Source: Rhipidocladum racemiflorum
Lineage: Eukaryota > Streptophyta > Magnoliopsida > Poales > Poaceae
Assembly (NCBI GenBank): GCA_036346355.1
Contig: CM070572.1
Span: 35,439,944-35,503,943 of the forward strand
Direction: 5' to 3'
Length of the DNA: 64,000 bases
Part shown: one piece after another, positions 50,601 to 61,103 of the stretch
Layout: every line of letters starts with the position of its first letter
Numbering within the stretch: the first letter of the stretch is position 1
Notes under the pieces: generated by a model
What the model was told of the DNA's origin: nothing
Seen by the model: only the letters and a program-made list of their open reading frames with translations
The model's database searches: none
Translations under genes and position numbers: made by a program

Positions 50601-53600
50601 TTAGGGGCTATCTAACCTTATCTCTAGAAGTTGGATGGGAAATAAAGCACATCATCAACTTGTGTGTGTAGCCAGTGTACATGTAAACAATGTCTTCATC
50701 ATCATTCTGCACCAAACGAGAAGAAACAATAACACCCAGAAAAATCATATACTATCTCCATATAAAAAAATAACAAATGTTTGGTATTCTTGCAAAAGCA
50801 AATAAGCAATTGACCAATAATATATGTAAAACATCAAGATTGACCAACAGAAATATTGATCACACTTTTCATGCGCCCAATGCCCCCAATCTATATACTT
50901 TTGCATATATTAGTGATCAGAACTTGGCCAAAATTTGATAGGGAAGTAGTACCATTATATCAATAAAAAAATTGGTTAAAACCATATTCACATCCGTATT
51001 GTTTACAGATTTTAATACAAATTATAATACGATCAGATTTAAAATACATATCTGATGATATCATATACAATTTGAATTTGATAGGATCCAAAAACAGATC
51101 TGGCACATATCAGATGCAACTCAAATTGGACTTTTGTAAAGATTACTCGGATTCAGACTTCCGCCTAATGAACCACTTTCATGTGTTAAATTGAGTCCAA
51201 AAGGATACATTATTATAAATTGAAGTAAAAAAGGAACAATTGTCAAATTGGACGGGATGTATTCAGTGCTAACCCACTAGGTGCTAACATGGCTATATTT
51301 TAGTTTAGGCATTAAATCAACTTGAAAGATTATATAATTTTTTTTTGTAGATGTAGCCCTTATTCACATCTACAAGCATATAAAAATCATGACAAAGGGA
51401 GAAGGGAGCAGGGTTTGAATTTTCGTTTCCGGGTTTCATCTCGGCACCCTCCGAAAGACGAAATGTCGGTACTTCGGACGAAATCCAAACGAAAATCAAA
51501 AGGCAAAATTTGAATCCGGTAAATTTTGAAACGAAATTACGGTTCATATAGACGAAATTTCGGTCCAAAATGCCGAGATCTCGGCGAAATTTTAGGTACT
51601 ATCACACTTTGAATTTTTTAGGATTTTTTCAATTTCACAGGAATTATGATCTACCAACTGTCCCACACAGGAAATGACATGAAGAATCCAATCCGGTCAA
51701 CATTTATTCAAATCTCGATCAATTTTACCGAGATCTCGGTGAAATTATAGGTACTATAGCACTTTGAAATTTTTTTTAGGGTTTTAAAATTTCGCCGGGA
51801 TTATAAAACTTGGGGGGGGGCGAGATTTTGACCCATGGAAGGGAGAGGGGATACAAAAGGTGTTCTTCACAATAAATTTCTCTCTCTAGCTTGTACCACT
51901 AGCTGTGCTTTAGTGTGAACATTTTACATGATTGTAGTGTTAGAACTTATGTGGCCCTTTTGGCCCATGGAATCGACATAAGTTCATTCCAAAATATGTA
52001 TAAGATATGGAGGGCTACCTTTCCATTTTTTTCTTAGAACTGTTTGAGTTGATTTAATGCCTAAATTGACAGGGTTGGCATGTTAGCACCGAGTTAGGCC
52101 CTCGGGGGCTAGCACTGGAAATCCCCAATAAAATATGCTGCAACTTTCAGCAGACATTTCCTATACACATAAAGTTCCTTTCTGAATTTATATATACCCA
52201 TATATCATATTAACGGAGTTCATCCACATCCATGTTTTAATATGGACTGAGATAGAGAAGCATTATTGCCCATATGATAAATGTTAGCCATATCCACACC
52301 GTATTAGACTCATGCCCACGCCGCTCGAGTTCCTCCGGTCCTCCCCACCGCCAAAGCAGCCACCCGAGCTCATCCCCGCGCTGCGCTCCTCCCCGCCGAG
52401 CTCCCGCCTCCCGCCCGAGCTCATCCCCGACCGAGCTCATCACTCCCGTACTCCTCCCCGGTTGCTTTGCCGTGCTCCTCTCCGACCTCCTCCCCGCCTG
52501 AGATCCCGGCCGAGCGCTCCTACGTGGCTACTTCGGCGGAGAAGGCGGTGGCGACGAAGCGAGTAGTGCTGGCTAACAAAGAGGAAGCGATAGCAGTGGC
52601 GCAGGAGGCGGGCGGCGTCAACGAAAGGAAGAGGTGGTGGGCAAGATGGGATGAGGTTGGCGGTGCTTGTGAGGCAGCGCGGGAGATGATGGGGTGGCGG
52701 CGACTGCTTGAAGAGGGAGAGTTAGGGTTGGTGATGGGAAGAGTTAGTATAGGATTTGAGGTGATGATTTGGGACGTTGGATCTCCATCCAATGGCTCAT
52801 AAATGACGGTTTCGAAAAAGAAAAAACTGTCAAATGTTGGGCAATCAATACCATATTTCATCGTAAAATTTTCATATCCATTTCATATTGACTTGATGAA
52901 AAGTCAACTGGTACTTTTGGTTGATTTCGGATACTAATCGCTCTGTTCAGATCTATTTCCATGCCATGCTCAATTTCTCTTTTAGTTCTGATGCATTCTC
53001 ACTACCGTGTCTCTAAGCGACAAGTGGGAACCAAAACAAAACATGCTAATCTTATAAGTGGGACTATGTTTTGCGACTATATTCCATCTTTCATGTGTGT
53101 CTTCACTCTTTTGTCACACTTAGTTATGTGTCTTTCCCTGCAGCCTGTCATTTTGCGATTTCCGTCTAGGCGCGCCTGGGCAGGCTAGGCGCTAGACAGT
53201 GGGCCTCCGCCCGCCTACCGCCTAGTGTTTTTTTGAACATTGACATCCAGTCCACCCCCCAACCTCCCTAGGCATTGTAATCTCATGGCAATGTTGCACA
53301 AACTCAATTTTCTGGGAGATGCAGCAATATATCTTATGCTTGGGGCAAAAGGCAAAGCCACCTTTGTATAATCAGTATTGACATAAAACATTTCCTCATG
53401 CGCAATAGCAATATACTTTATTTAATCTGGGAATCTGCAACCAACTCATGAACTAAGGATAATAGTTAAAAAAAAAGTTAAAGAAGCACATATACTGTGC
53501 ATAATTCATTTTCTCTTAATTTCTTTACCTCTGCTGGCATTCTGCAGTAGGTCAATTCAGGAATTCAACAGTAATAGATGAAATATTCAAGGATTTCCAA

Positions 53601-56156
53601 AACATAAGGGTTCCAATTGAACGACTATGTTTTTATGATAGGCATGAAGATAGAAACAACAAAGGGGAAAAAACACTGGGAATCAGTAGAACTCAACTAA
53701 ATAAAGATAAGAAACTGTCACTTCGCCTCTAGTGTGTCCCAATGCAAACCAAACTATCCAACCAGCCAATCCACTACAGTTAGGAAGGACAAAACAGACC
53801 AACATCATAAAACGTTACAGAAAATTTTATAGAGGAGAATTTTATTGGAGAAAAGATTATGCAATTACAGTAAAGCAATAATCATACAAAGAAAATTACA
53901 GAATGTACACTGTTTCAAAATTACAAAACCAATCTTTCTGTCCTCAACCAGTAGGGTCATCATGGCTAATTGGTTAACAGTTATAGAATCACGATATCAG
54001 ATGATGTTGGGGTCCAGAGTTGTTATACCTGGTAGGCCGCTGTTTGCATAACTCGCTCCCGCAGAAACTCAAAAGCATTCTGGCAACAGATACTTTCCAG
54101 ACATGACCAAATATCTGCCGCATCTCTAGAAGCAGCAGTAGTGAGAGAGCCCCTAGCACTACTTCGATCTTGAGTTAACATCAAATGAACAGTCCAGGCA
54201 AGTCGCACAACACCAACAAATCCTTCAACAGTCATATTGTTACCTGTCCTCATCACCTGATTATAACAATCACAGCTTGCAATTAGCATAAATTTTGCTA
54301 TATGTACCAATCAAACAAAGATTAGTACAATATACAGATTTAAGCATATCATTTAAGCTTACTAGCTCATGAAATTCATGTCTGAACGAGGAATCAGACG
54401 ATGACAAAGATGCTTTCTCATGGGAAGCACTTAGAACATCAGAAATGAAAGTTATTACAAGAGAAAACAGAACGCCGTAGGTGATCTGCAACGATAAATG
54501 ATAGTAAGCATCGTATGGTAACAAACAATTCAAAATTGCACCAATATCATGTTTACAAATAGCAAAGTAACTGGTTCAAACTTCAAACCTGAAGCTCCAC
54601 AGCAGTATTTTCATTTACTTCAACTGCACAATCTTTTAATATTGAAAATACATCCTTAACCTCCTTGGGACCTAAATGAAGTTGCACAGCATTAGTGGTG
54701 GATCTCTCTAACTCGAAATGAACAAAAGGAGCTTACTACATTTGCATTCCGGGAAGGCTAATGGAATGACAATGATTCAAGTCATTAGGTAGGCACATCA
54801 GAAGGTCATAACAATTTCACAGAGCATTTAACTTACTCATTAGTTTAATAACTGCAGAAAGAGCAAGGCAGTGGCTCAAACTTAATCTCTCTCGAGAAAC
54901 AATGGCGCGCCTTTCCACAAGAGCCCCTCTGAAATCAAGCACATAGCGCTCAGAGCTTGGTCGGCCAATGCCAGATGGTTCTTCCCGGTTAAGTTCCTTT
55001 ATGGGGGATGTAATAAAAATGTCAGTCATCATTTTTCAAAAAGAAATGGTATGAAACCTTTGCAAATGCATTCTGGAATGAATTTTTTAAAAGATGCTAC
55101 TCCCACTGTTAAAAAATATATGGTACTTTGGACATTACAGTATACAATATGTAACTTTGAACATCAGTTTCTATAGTATTATGTTGACAAGAAATATAAA
55201 AATATTATGATATAAAAGTACTTTTCATGGCAAGTTCAATTGTATTATGTTTGCATTATTAACCAAAATAGTTATGTATATATTAATGGTCAAAATTAAG
55301 AAAGTTTCTACACGTTTTCTAAAATTTCATACACTCCCTCTGCTCTTTTTTTACTTCACGTTTTTGACTTTCCACAATCTCCGAGATGTGACTTTGCCTC
55401 TTTACTTTCGTAATTTATATTAAGATATACTATTAACATTATACTATTATGAAAGAATTTTTAATGACAAATCTAATACGATATAGTTTTCATATAGCTA
55501 ATCCGTATAGTTTTAAACATATTGGTGGTCAAACTTTAGAAAGTAAAGTTTGACAGCACGGATTGTCAAATAAAAAAGAACGGAGGGAATAGTTACTAAG
55601 AAATACCGCTGGAATGGCCTAACCTAAAACAGCATCACAAATAGAATTTTAAGGGAAAGGGTTAACTCCACACCCTATGTCTGTCGGAGCTGACTCTACA
55701 GAATATGGCATTAGCCTCCCAACGATTGTTTTTGAAATTATGTCCAATATTGCTCATTTGGAAGAAAAAAAACATGAAGCACTCATAGGGGTATATTCAA
55801 GTTGCATCAAATCCAACCTTTACAAGGGTTATTATCCGCTGCCGGAGACCATCACTAAATAGAGCCTCCATTTGACTTTGGATTTCATACATCAGATCAG
55901 CATCAAGTCCTTGGTCAAGCACAACAGACTACAGAAGATAAAGAAAACCATTCAAAGTGTACTTCAAATCTCAAATTAGTCTACAGCTGGAAAGAACATG
56001 ACTGGTAGATTACCCGCAACAGAATATACAGAGAGGTTATAAGATCCCTCCTCTCCATGTACCAAAGGCCGGCTGCAAGCCTATATATTTCCAGTGGCTC
56101 TCGACCATATAGAACCCACTACAAAATAACCACCATATAGAAGTTGAAACAAAAAA

Positions 56157-56251
<95 letters not shown>

Positions 56252-58049
56252 TAGATAGATATAGATATATATATATAGATAGATATAGATATAGATAGAT
56301 AGATATAGATAGATAGATAGATATATATAGATATATATTTAGACAGAACTAGAATAAACTTTAGTTCTGAAAAGTATACCTCTCTGTTGGCAGCAACTAG
56401 CATACGAACACACTCAATCTCATTAAGATTGAGCTCATCACTCAACTTAAGGGCCTGAAAAATGCACAGATGCAAATTTTGACTTGCGAAGAAAAATAAA
56501 GGGGAACAGCCCATGTGTTGTTAGTTGTCACAGATCAGAGGGCATATGAAGATAGATAAGCAAAAAGGCAAATCATGGAGATTCATAGGTGCAACCACAG
56601 GAAACCATCCCAGATCTGAACCATAGGAAATATGAAGAGACAAATGATGGGCGATGCAACCATATGAAAATATCTCCATGCTAGCATAATAGAATTGTAC
56701 AAGACATGGTAGTAGTTTTCCAGATAGTACAAGAATAATTATCCTGAAAATACCATTTCATTGATTGGGCACCCGGCCTTGATTTCCATCTTATATCATA
56801 AGCATTTCAGCATCACCAAAGCCATAAAAAAGGAACCACAAACCATACCATGCATTGATGGTGCACTATCTTAAGCATATGAGAAGGTAATAATTTACAG
56901 GACACATGAACAAAAGTTTCTACCTGGTTCTTCCATTTTACAATATCAAGCAACATCAGGCCAAGAGGCAATGAGCCCGTCGTACTTTTACTACTCGGTG
57001 CTGAAGCTAGCAACATCCTAGCATTTTGTTAGAGAGATATTGGTACAGTAGACACATTATTTTCTCAATCTTTTGAGAAAAGAGGCACCTAGAGCTAAGA
57101 CTGTCATATGCGATCTCAAGACTCTCAGTTGATTACCTTAAGCTAAGATTACACCTCACAAGTCTACAAAATTCTACAATGGTCCTACCAAAAGCAGACC
57201 TGTCTGTCCATGCGACATTGTAGAACAAGATACCCCCTACCACAATCACAACCCATAAAAAAAAAAAAAACCACCCCAAAAAACCCGTCTTTAAAAAAAT
57301 CCCATTTTATCACAAAGCTTAAAGGACAGTAGCATTTCAAGATCAAACTACAAAGAAAAAAAAACACTGAAGCAACTGGCATACTCAAAAAGAGTGAAAA
57401 GTGCCACTAACTCACCGGAAAGATTATGGCTCATCTCAACAAATGTCATACGCTTGCAACTGATAATATCATCTTACTTCTCTACCAGAAACTATCCAAA
57501 GTTACAAGTTCCCTCCGAAAATCAAGAGCTAACAAAACCTAAAGCACCACCCTGATTCTTGATCTCCAATTAAGCACACAACATGTCACGCAGAGCTCAA
57601 CTTAAGCAGGGAAACTATGCACGCATTTCTAGCAATACAAGGTAAATGCGGCGTGCATCATACCAAATTATCCGTAGGGAGTGAGGGAGCTTACGGTCTG
57701 CACGTCGGTGTCATCAAGCGTAATGGGCGGCATGTCCGAGAGCCGCACCTCCTTCGCCTCCACCTGAGCTCGATCCGACGCCTTCGGCCCCTGCACACAC
57801 GCACGACAGACAGACCAAAACCAGACCCAATCAAACCGAGCTCCCGGACGACACCACACGAATCCTACAGCGAGGGGGCACGGGACGGGCAGAGGAGCTC
57901 ACCGGGTACGATAGGAGCGCGCGAAATGCGGAGGCGGCGTCGCGGACGGCGTGGAGGAGCTCCACGCGCTGAGCAGGCGATGGCGGCGCGGGGCCTAGCA
58001 GCGCCGCCTCGATGACGGCCAGGAGCTCGTGCGGCGAAGGCTGCCCCAT
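32637..58049 (-). CDS. NUP205: nuclear pore complex protein NUP205/NUP192 (inner-ring scaffold nucleoporin)
   Basis: 45 exons with GT/AG introns join without frameshift or internal stop into about 1856 aa (5571 nt); Arabidopsis NUP205 is about 1840 aa from memory. Blocks matching the plant family in order include KEVRLSDMPPITLDD, LKLSDELNLNEIECVRML, ELNREEPSGIGRP, RGALVERRAIVSRERL, LWTFVICAGEDHTNT, YRSIGWSTLFDCLSIYEDKF, VVENGNPTERRKWF, FELNEVEARRETYPSTISFL, VLSMYDIEDDDIYA, VRYDYLPQIQQCSIKIM and NFSIIRKEAQAVIDL. The family is an alpha-helical solenoid of the nuclear pore inner ring, partnering NUP93. The start (MGQPSPHELLAVIEAALLG) lies in a GC-rich exon; a TTAGGGTTT telo-box lies 79-87 bp upstream. 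The stop is 32639-32637. Introns hold many transposons, the longest being intron 9 (3.3 kb) and intron 26 (2.2 kb). Exon coordinates are in the next entry. Confidence 0.95.
33254..33776. repeat. tandem partial duplication of NUP205 exon 43 and its acceptor
   Basis: Unit A (33254-33438) holds the first 44 nt of exon 43, its acceptor and 141 nt of upstream intron. Unit B (33440-33776) repeats it at about 90% or better, interrupted by a 140-bp MITE at 33462-33601. Unit B lies upstream in the gene, so its acceptor copy is met first by the splicing machinery. Confidence 0.88.
33462..33601. mobile_element. Mutator-like MITE (140 bp) inside duplicated exon 43 copy
   Basis: Ends GAG...CTC carry diverged inverted repeats of about 40 bp (gagaagtgcttatatgctct from the left). 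The flanks are gcaacacac (33453-33461) and gcaacacag (33602-33610), a 9-bp duplication with one mismatch, typical of Mutator-like elements. Sister of 44842-44981. Confidence 0.82.
38633..39391. mobile_element. non-autonomous hAT-like element in NUP205 intron 34
   Basis: The left end catggttatcatggcg and the right end (complement reads catggttatcacggcg) match in 15 of 16 bases. An exact 8-bp duplication, ctacaaaa, flanks it (38625-38632 and 39392-39399). The 759-bp interior is GC-rich, with repeated cgcctaggcg words near the ends and ccttcgcctcc repeats in the middle. No transposase. It lies 44 bp from the exon 34 donor. Confidence 0.88.
41322..41946 (-). mobile_element. TRIM (miniature LTR retrotransposon) in NUP205 intron 26
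   Basis: Two direct repeats of about 233 bp (41322-41553 and 41713-41946) flank only about 160 bp. Read on the minus strand, each repeat starts TGTTAG-like and ends TTACA. TGGTATCAGAGC, the standard initiator-methionine tRNA primer-binding site, sits at 41712-41699 just after the minus-strand 5' LTR. It has no coding capacity and needs enzymes from another element. I saw no clear target duplication, so one end may have changed. Confidence 0.88.
44842..44981. mobile_element. Mutator-like MITE (140 bp) in NUP205 intron 20
   Basis: About 35 bp of the inverted ends are perfectly complementary from gtgcttctatgctcttc inward; outermost bases are GAG...CTC. An exact 9-bp duplication, taacatgaa (44833-44841 and 44982-44990), flanks it. 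It has the same length and core as 33462-33601 but is better preserved, so younger. Confidence 0.9.
51267..52113. mobile_element. inverted-end element(s) in NUP205 intron 9
   Basis: The left end (gtgctaacatgg ... ttaggcattaaatcaact) recurs inverted at 52046-52100. Inside are words of the cgagatctcggcgaaatt family also seen at 58943-61095, so a hAT-type remnant may be nested. No convincing target duplication; boundaries approximate. Confidence 0.5.
52200..53240. other. GC-rich island and repeat tail in NUP205 intron 9
   Basis: Bases 52310-52760 are GC-rich in an otherwise AT-rich intron and read as Pro/Arg-rich frames with a repeated ccgagctcatcccc word. No protein family recognised. Bases 53163-53225 carry cgcctagg words like those in the hAT element at 38633-39391, perhaps the end of a related element. 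Confidence 0.4.
55331..55592. mobile_element. Stowaway-like MITE in NUP205 intron 5
   Basis: Inverted ends ctccctctgctcttttttac and the complement of a right end reading attccctccgttctttttta. About 260 bp, AT-rich. A truncated relative (tactcccactgtt...) lies directly next to it at about 55098-55320. Confidence 0.7.
56158..56337. repeat. compound (AT)n-(TAGA)n microsatellite in NUP205 intron 3
   Basis: About 60 bp of TA repeats is followed by roughly 120 bp of TAGA and TATAGA repeats. It occupies most of the 261-bp intron 3 (56379-56119), ending about 43 bp from the exon 3 donor and 39 bp from the exon 4 acceptor. It creates a meaningless open frame of Tyr/Ile repeats on the minus strand. 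Confidence 0.95.
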
Positions 58050-58360
58050 GGCTGGAGAGCTCCCTTGCCGGAACCCTAGGGGAGGGGCAGGAGGCGGTGG
58101 TCGGCGGAATGGGAGGAAACGGATTTAAAACCCTAAGCGAGCTAGAGGCGGGCTTTTCTGGGTTTTTGGAGCTGGGGCCCTGGGCGCTGCTTATTAGGCT
58201 GCGAGCGAGGGAGATGAGCTGCGGTCTTGCGGGCTGCGGCCGCGTGACGCGTATCGTACGAGGTGGCCGTGGCATCTGGGCCGTTGGTTGGTTTTCAAGG
58301 CTTGTCGCGCGCCGTCCAAACTGCGCTTGGTACGGTATTCAGAGTAAGCGAAGATGGTTT
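58050..58360 (-). promoter_or_regulatory. NUP205: NUP205 5' UTR and core promoter region
   Basis: GC-rich sequence before the start codon has a telo-box (AAACCCTAA on the plus strand, 58128-58136) and a ttaaa A/T block beside it. Telo-boxes are common in promoters of constitutively expressed plant genes. The transcription start is not fixed. Confidence 0.5.
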
Positions 58361-58361
58361 C

Positions 58362-58584
58362 GGTGCGTTTTGTTGCATGTACCATGTATGAGATGGTTTG
58401 AGAAAAAAGTTATCCATGCGTTTAGTTGCTTAAATGTAACAATCTCATTCTGGATCAAGTGATACAAATTTGAGGAATATTTCTTCTAGATGCTGAACCA
58501 TCTCATTCACCCAAAATAATGGAACCAAATGGTTCAAGACTGAAGCCATCCCATCCAATCTCATCCCATAAATCAAACACACCC
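58362..58584. mobile_element. Tourist-like MITE upstream of NUP205
   Basis: Imperfect inverted ends (ggtgcgttttgttgc; right end complement gggtgtgtttgattt). The interior matches 7373-7580 in the same orientation. It starts about 310 bp upstream of the NUP205 start codon. Confidence 0.65.
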
Positions 58585-58942
58585 TAACCTTCACGAAAAA
58601 ATTATACAGTTGGTTTGTAAATAAAATTCAGATAATCTTGTTTTTAGATGAATCTAGTTAAGCTCGCAAAATGATGCTCGGTAGGAATACTATAAGATTA
58701 GCCTATTATTATGGGAAATGAATTGGATTCTGCGAAATTCCTATAAATATTCATTCGGTCTAAACAACCATTTTGGAACATGATTTTTTTTCTTCTAAAA
58801 GTCATGTTAGAATTGGAGCATTCCCACGTAATATTCTTGCAATCCAGACAAACCCTATACTTATGTGTTCGTTAAAAGTTTGTTTGGACAGATGCCATCA
58901 TTTGCCACAAAATTCTAGCTATGGTGTTGTTGTAGGCCCAAT

Positions 58943-61095
58943 CAAGGTTTCAAATCTCGTTTTGAGTCAAATTTCGGAGGTTCCCGAAATCCGAAATCTC
59001 GGCGAGATTTGAAAATTTCGGACATAATCCGGGCGAATTGCAAAAACCAAATTTCAAATCCGGTTTTTTTTCAACCGGGAAATCCGAGATCTCGGCGAAA
59101 TTTGAAAATTGAACCGGCCGAAAAATGGTCCAAAACACGTCAAAAAAATTTGAAATTTTTTTTGGATGGTCCTCACACATCACTAATGTTCCCATAAAAA
59201 TTTGAGATGATGATCAAGCATGAGGAATTTTTAAAAAATCTAACAGTGGTAAAGTTGTGATAAAAACCGTATGTAAAATCAGTTTTTGATTTTTCAAATG
59301 TAACAAATGAACTTCAAGTCATTTGAAAAGTTTTATATATGTTCATATGTATTAAAAAAGTCAACCCATAACAATTCAACAACCAAATTTCAAAACTATG
59401 CTTCAGTAGGAACCTTCTGGCTGTCAAATGCCTTTAGAACATAAAGCATGTACAAAACTTAAGTTGTAAACCTTATTTTAAAATGTACACATAATACCTA
59501 TTCACGAAATCTCATTTTTCATGGAATATCGTTTCCATATGAATAGAAGGTATATGTACATAATAGTAAGTATGAGACTTCAATCATGTCATTAGGAAAT
59601 ATATTACATACATATATGTACGGAGATAAAAAAAAAACAGCGTAGCATGAAACCAAGTCTAAGGAGGAGAAAGATCAGTGCAATATCGTTTATTACTTGC
59701 CTCCCAGAGTAAATGAATCGTGAAGACATTAGGTGCTTGATGGACTTGCATGTGATGCAGTTGCCATAAATGAATGAAATAAGTTCATAAGTTAGACATA
59801 TAGTACTCGTTAGGTTGGACCATTGTGGTACATGTCCTGTGATCACGTACCCAGTTCATTAACAGCTTGACGTTGGACCATTTCAATTAGTTTCATTGCA
59901 CGCTTAATTGGAAAGTAAACTCTGCTGTCCAGATGCTAGTAGGGGTGGAATCGAGCCGAGCTCGGCTCGGCTCGGCCGAGCTCGCCAGTTTTCGAGCCGA
60001 GCCGAGCCCGGCTCGTTGCATACATCGAGCTCAATATTGGGCTTGGCTCGGGCTCGCTCGAGCCTCGAGTCAGCTTGACGTGGCTCGCGAGCCGAGCAAC
60101 AAGGGCACTGGCAAGGGCCCAAATGCCCTTCATTCTCACAAAAAAAAACGAAGTTCCTCCATCCATTCTCACCGTTCTCAGGCTCCAGCCTCCTCTAGGG
60201 TTCGGTTAAGAAGCAATTTCACATTTATGGGACGCCTTTTTAAGCATAGATGGTTAGACTGCTCTTTCAGTTTATAAAACTGCAAACATGTAATCTGAAA
60301 AAAAAAAGAATATTCCGCTTACTTTTATCTGTGCAAAAGTAATCAGTAGACCCAATACAAGACATTTGAAGTATTAAGAAGAGTAAACTCAAAAAGTAAG
60401 GTAAGGCAAGCATTGCTCATTAGATGTCTAGCATTGGGTATATTGATTACTGTATTGTGAATTCATACCTTATATGACTCAATGACTGTCGAGCCTAACA
60501 AGCCTAACGAGCCGCTCACGAGCTGGCTCGAGCCTCGTTGCTGGCTGCGAGCCAGCAGAGGCTCGGCTCGTTGGCCAAGGTGCAAGCCGAGCCGAGCCGC
60601 ACCGAGCCGAGCCTCGAGCTAAAATTCCACCCCTAGATGCTAGTAACAAAAACTAATGAATTTCTTGAAACAAGTTTGGCACACTAGAAAATTTCCTATG
60701 TATTAAAAAAGTTCAAACCACTTTAGAAAAATTTGAAAATTTTTGTGAATAGTCCTAACACATCCATAATGTTCCCATAAAATTTTCAAATGGTGATCAA
60801 TCTTGAGAAAATTTAAAAAATTCGGACAGTGCAAACCGACCAAAAAATGGTCAAAAACACATCAAAAATTTCAGAAATTTTTTGTGGATGATCTTGACCC
60901 TAAATACAATCAAATACAGTGCACAAAAAAAAATCAAAATCCGATAATAAAAACCCGAGATCTCGCCCGAGATTCCCGAGATCTCGCCCGAGATACCCGA
61001 GATCTCGCCGAGAAATTCGAAATTTAATTTTTTTTTTGAATTTTTTGAATTTTCCGGGATTTTGAATCTCGGAGGGTCCGAAATTTCAATCCTTG
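58943..61095. mobile_element. hAT-like element (outer), interrupted by a second hAT element
   Basis: The left end caaggtttcaaatctcg pairs with the right end (complement reads caaggattgaaatttcgg). An exact 8-bp duplication ggcccaat flanks it (58935-58942 and 61096-61103). Sub-terminal regions carry repeated cgagatctcggcg and cgagatctcgcc words. Length without the insert is about 1.45 kb. No transposase recognised. Confidence 0.85.
59940..60635. mobile_element. hAT element (inner) nested in the outer hAT element
   Basis: Exact inverted ends TAGGGGTGGAAT...ATTCCACCCCTA with an exact 8-bp duplication gatgctag (59932-59939 and 60636-60643). Sub-terminal gagccgagctcggctcgg repeats occur at both ends. 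The 696 bp are non-coding. Confidence 0.93.
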
Positions 61096-61103
61096 GGCCC
61101 AAT

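Larger units (their letters stand above)
32637..58049 (-). other. NUP205: exon map of NUP205
   Basis: Exons 1-45: 58049-57903, 57790-57695, 56454-56380, 56118-56014, 55928-55818, 54996-54837, 54671-54589, 54485-54363, 54256-54029, 50706-50617, 50447-50292, 49357-49241, 49169-48963, 48198-48097, 48006-47875, 46920-46790, 46715-46596, 46366-46246, 45475-45278, 45185-45067, 44759-44609, 44510-44398, 44328-44247, 44159-44073, 43984-43907, 43335-43141, 40937-40845, 40778-40665, 40572-40414, 40327-40272, 40191-40119, 40021-39831, 39725-39587, 39513-39436, 37915-37751, 36945-36775, 36703-36569, 35850-35707, 35623-35501, 35385-35293, 34528-34400, 34163-34063, 33297-33178, 33088-33013, 32720-32637. 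Each junction was set by GT/AG and reading phase; an occasional one-base error is possible. Confidence 0.85.

Noticed and set aside
56119..56514. 131-codon frame rich in Tyr-Ile repeats
   Set aside because: It is translation of the TA/TAGA microsatellite plus NUP205 exon 3.
32637..58049. Exportin-like or importin-beta-like gene
   Set aside because: Considered at first from the many helical exons. The block order and motifs such as FELNEVEARRETYPSTISFL match NUP205, and no importin N-terminal domain is present.
57865..58275. 136-codon minus-strand frame over NUP205 exon 1
   Set aside because: Out-of-frame with the exon 1 reading that joins correctly to exon 2; Pro/Arg-rich composition reflects GC content.
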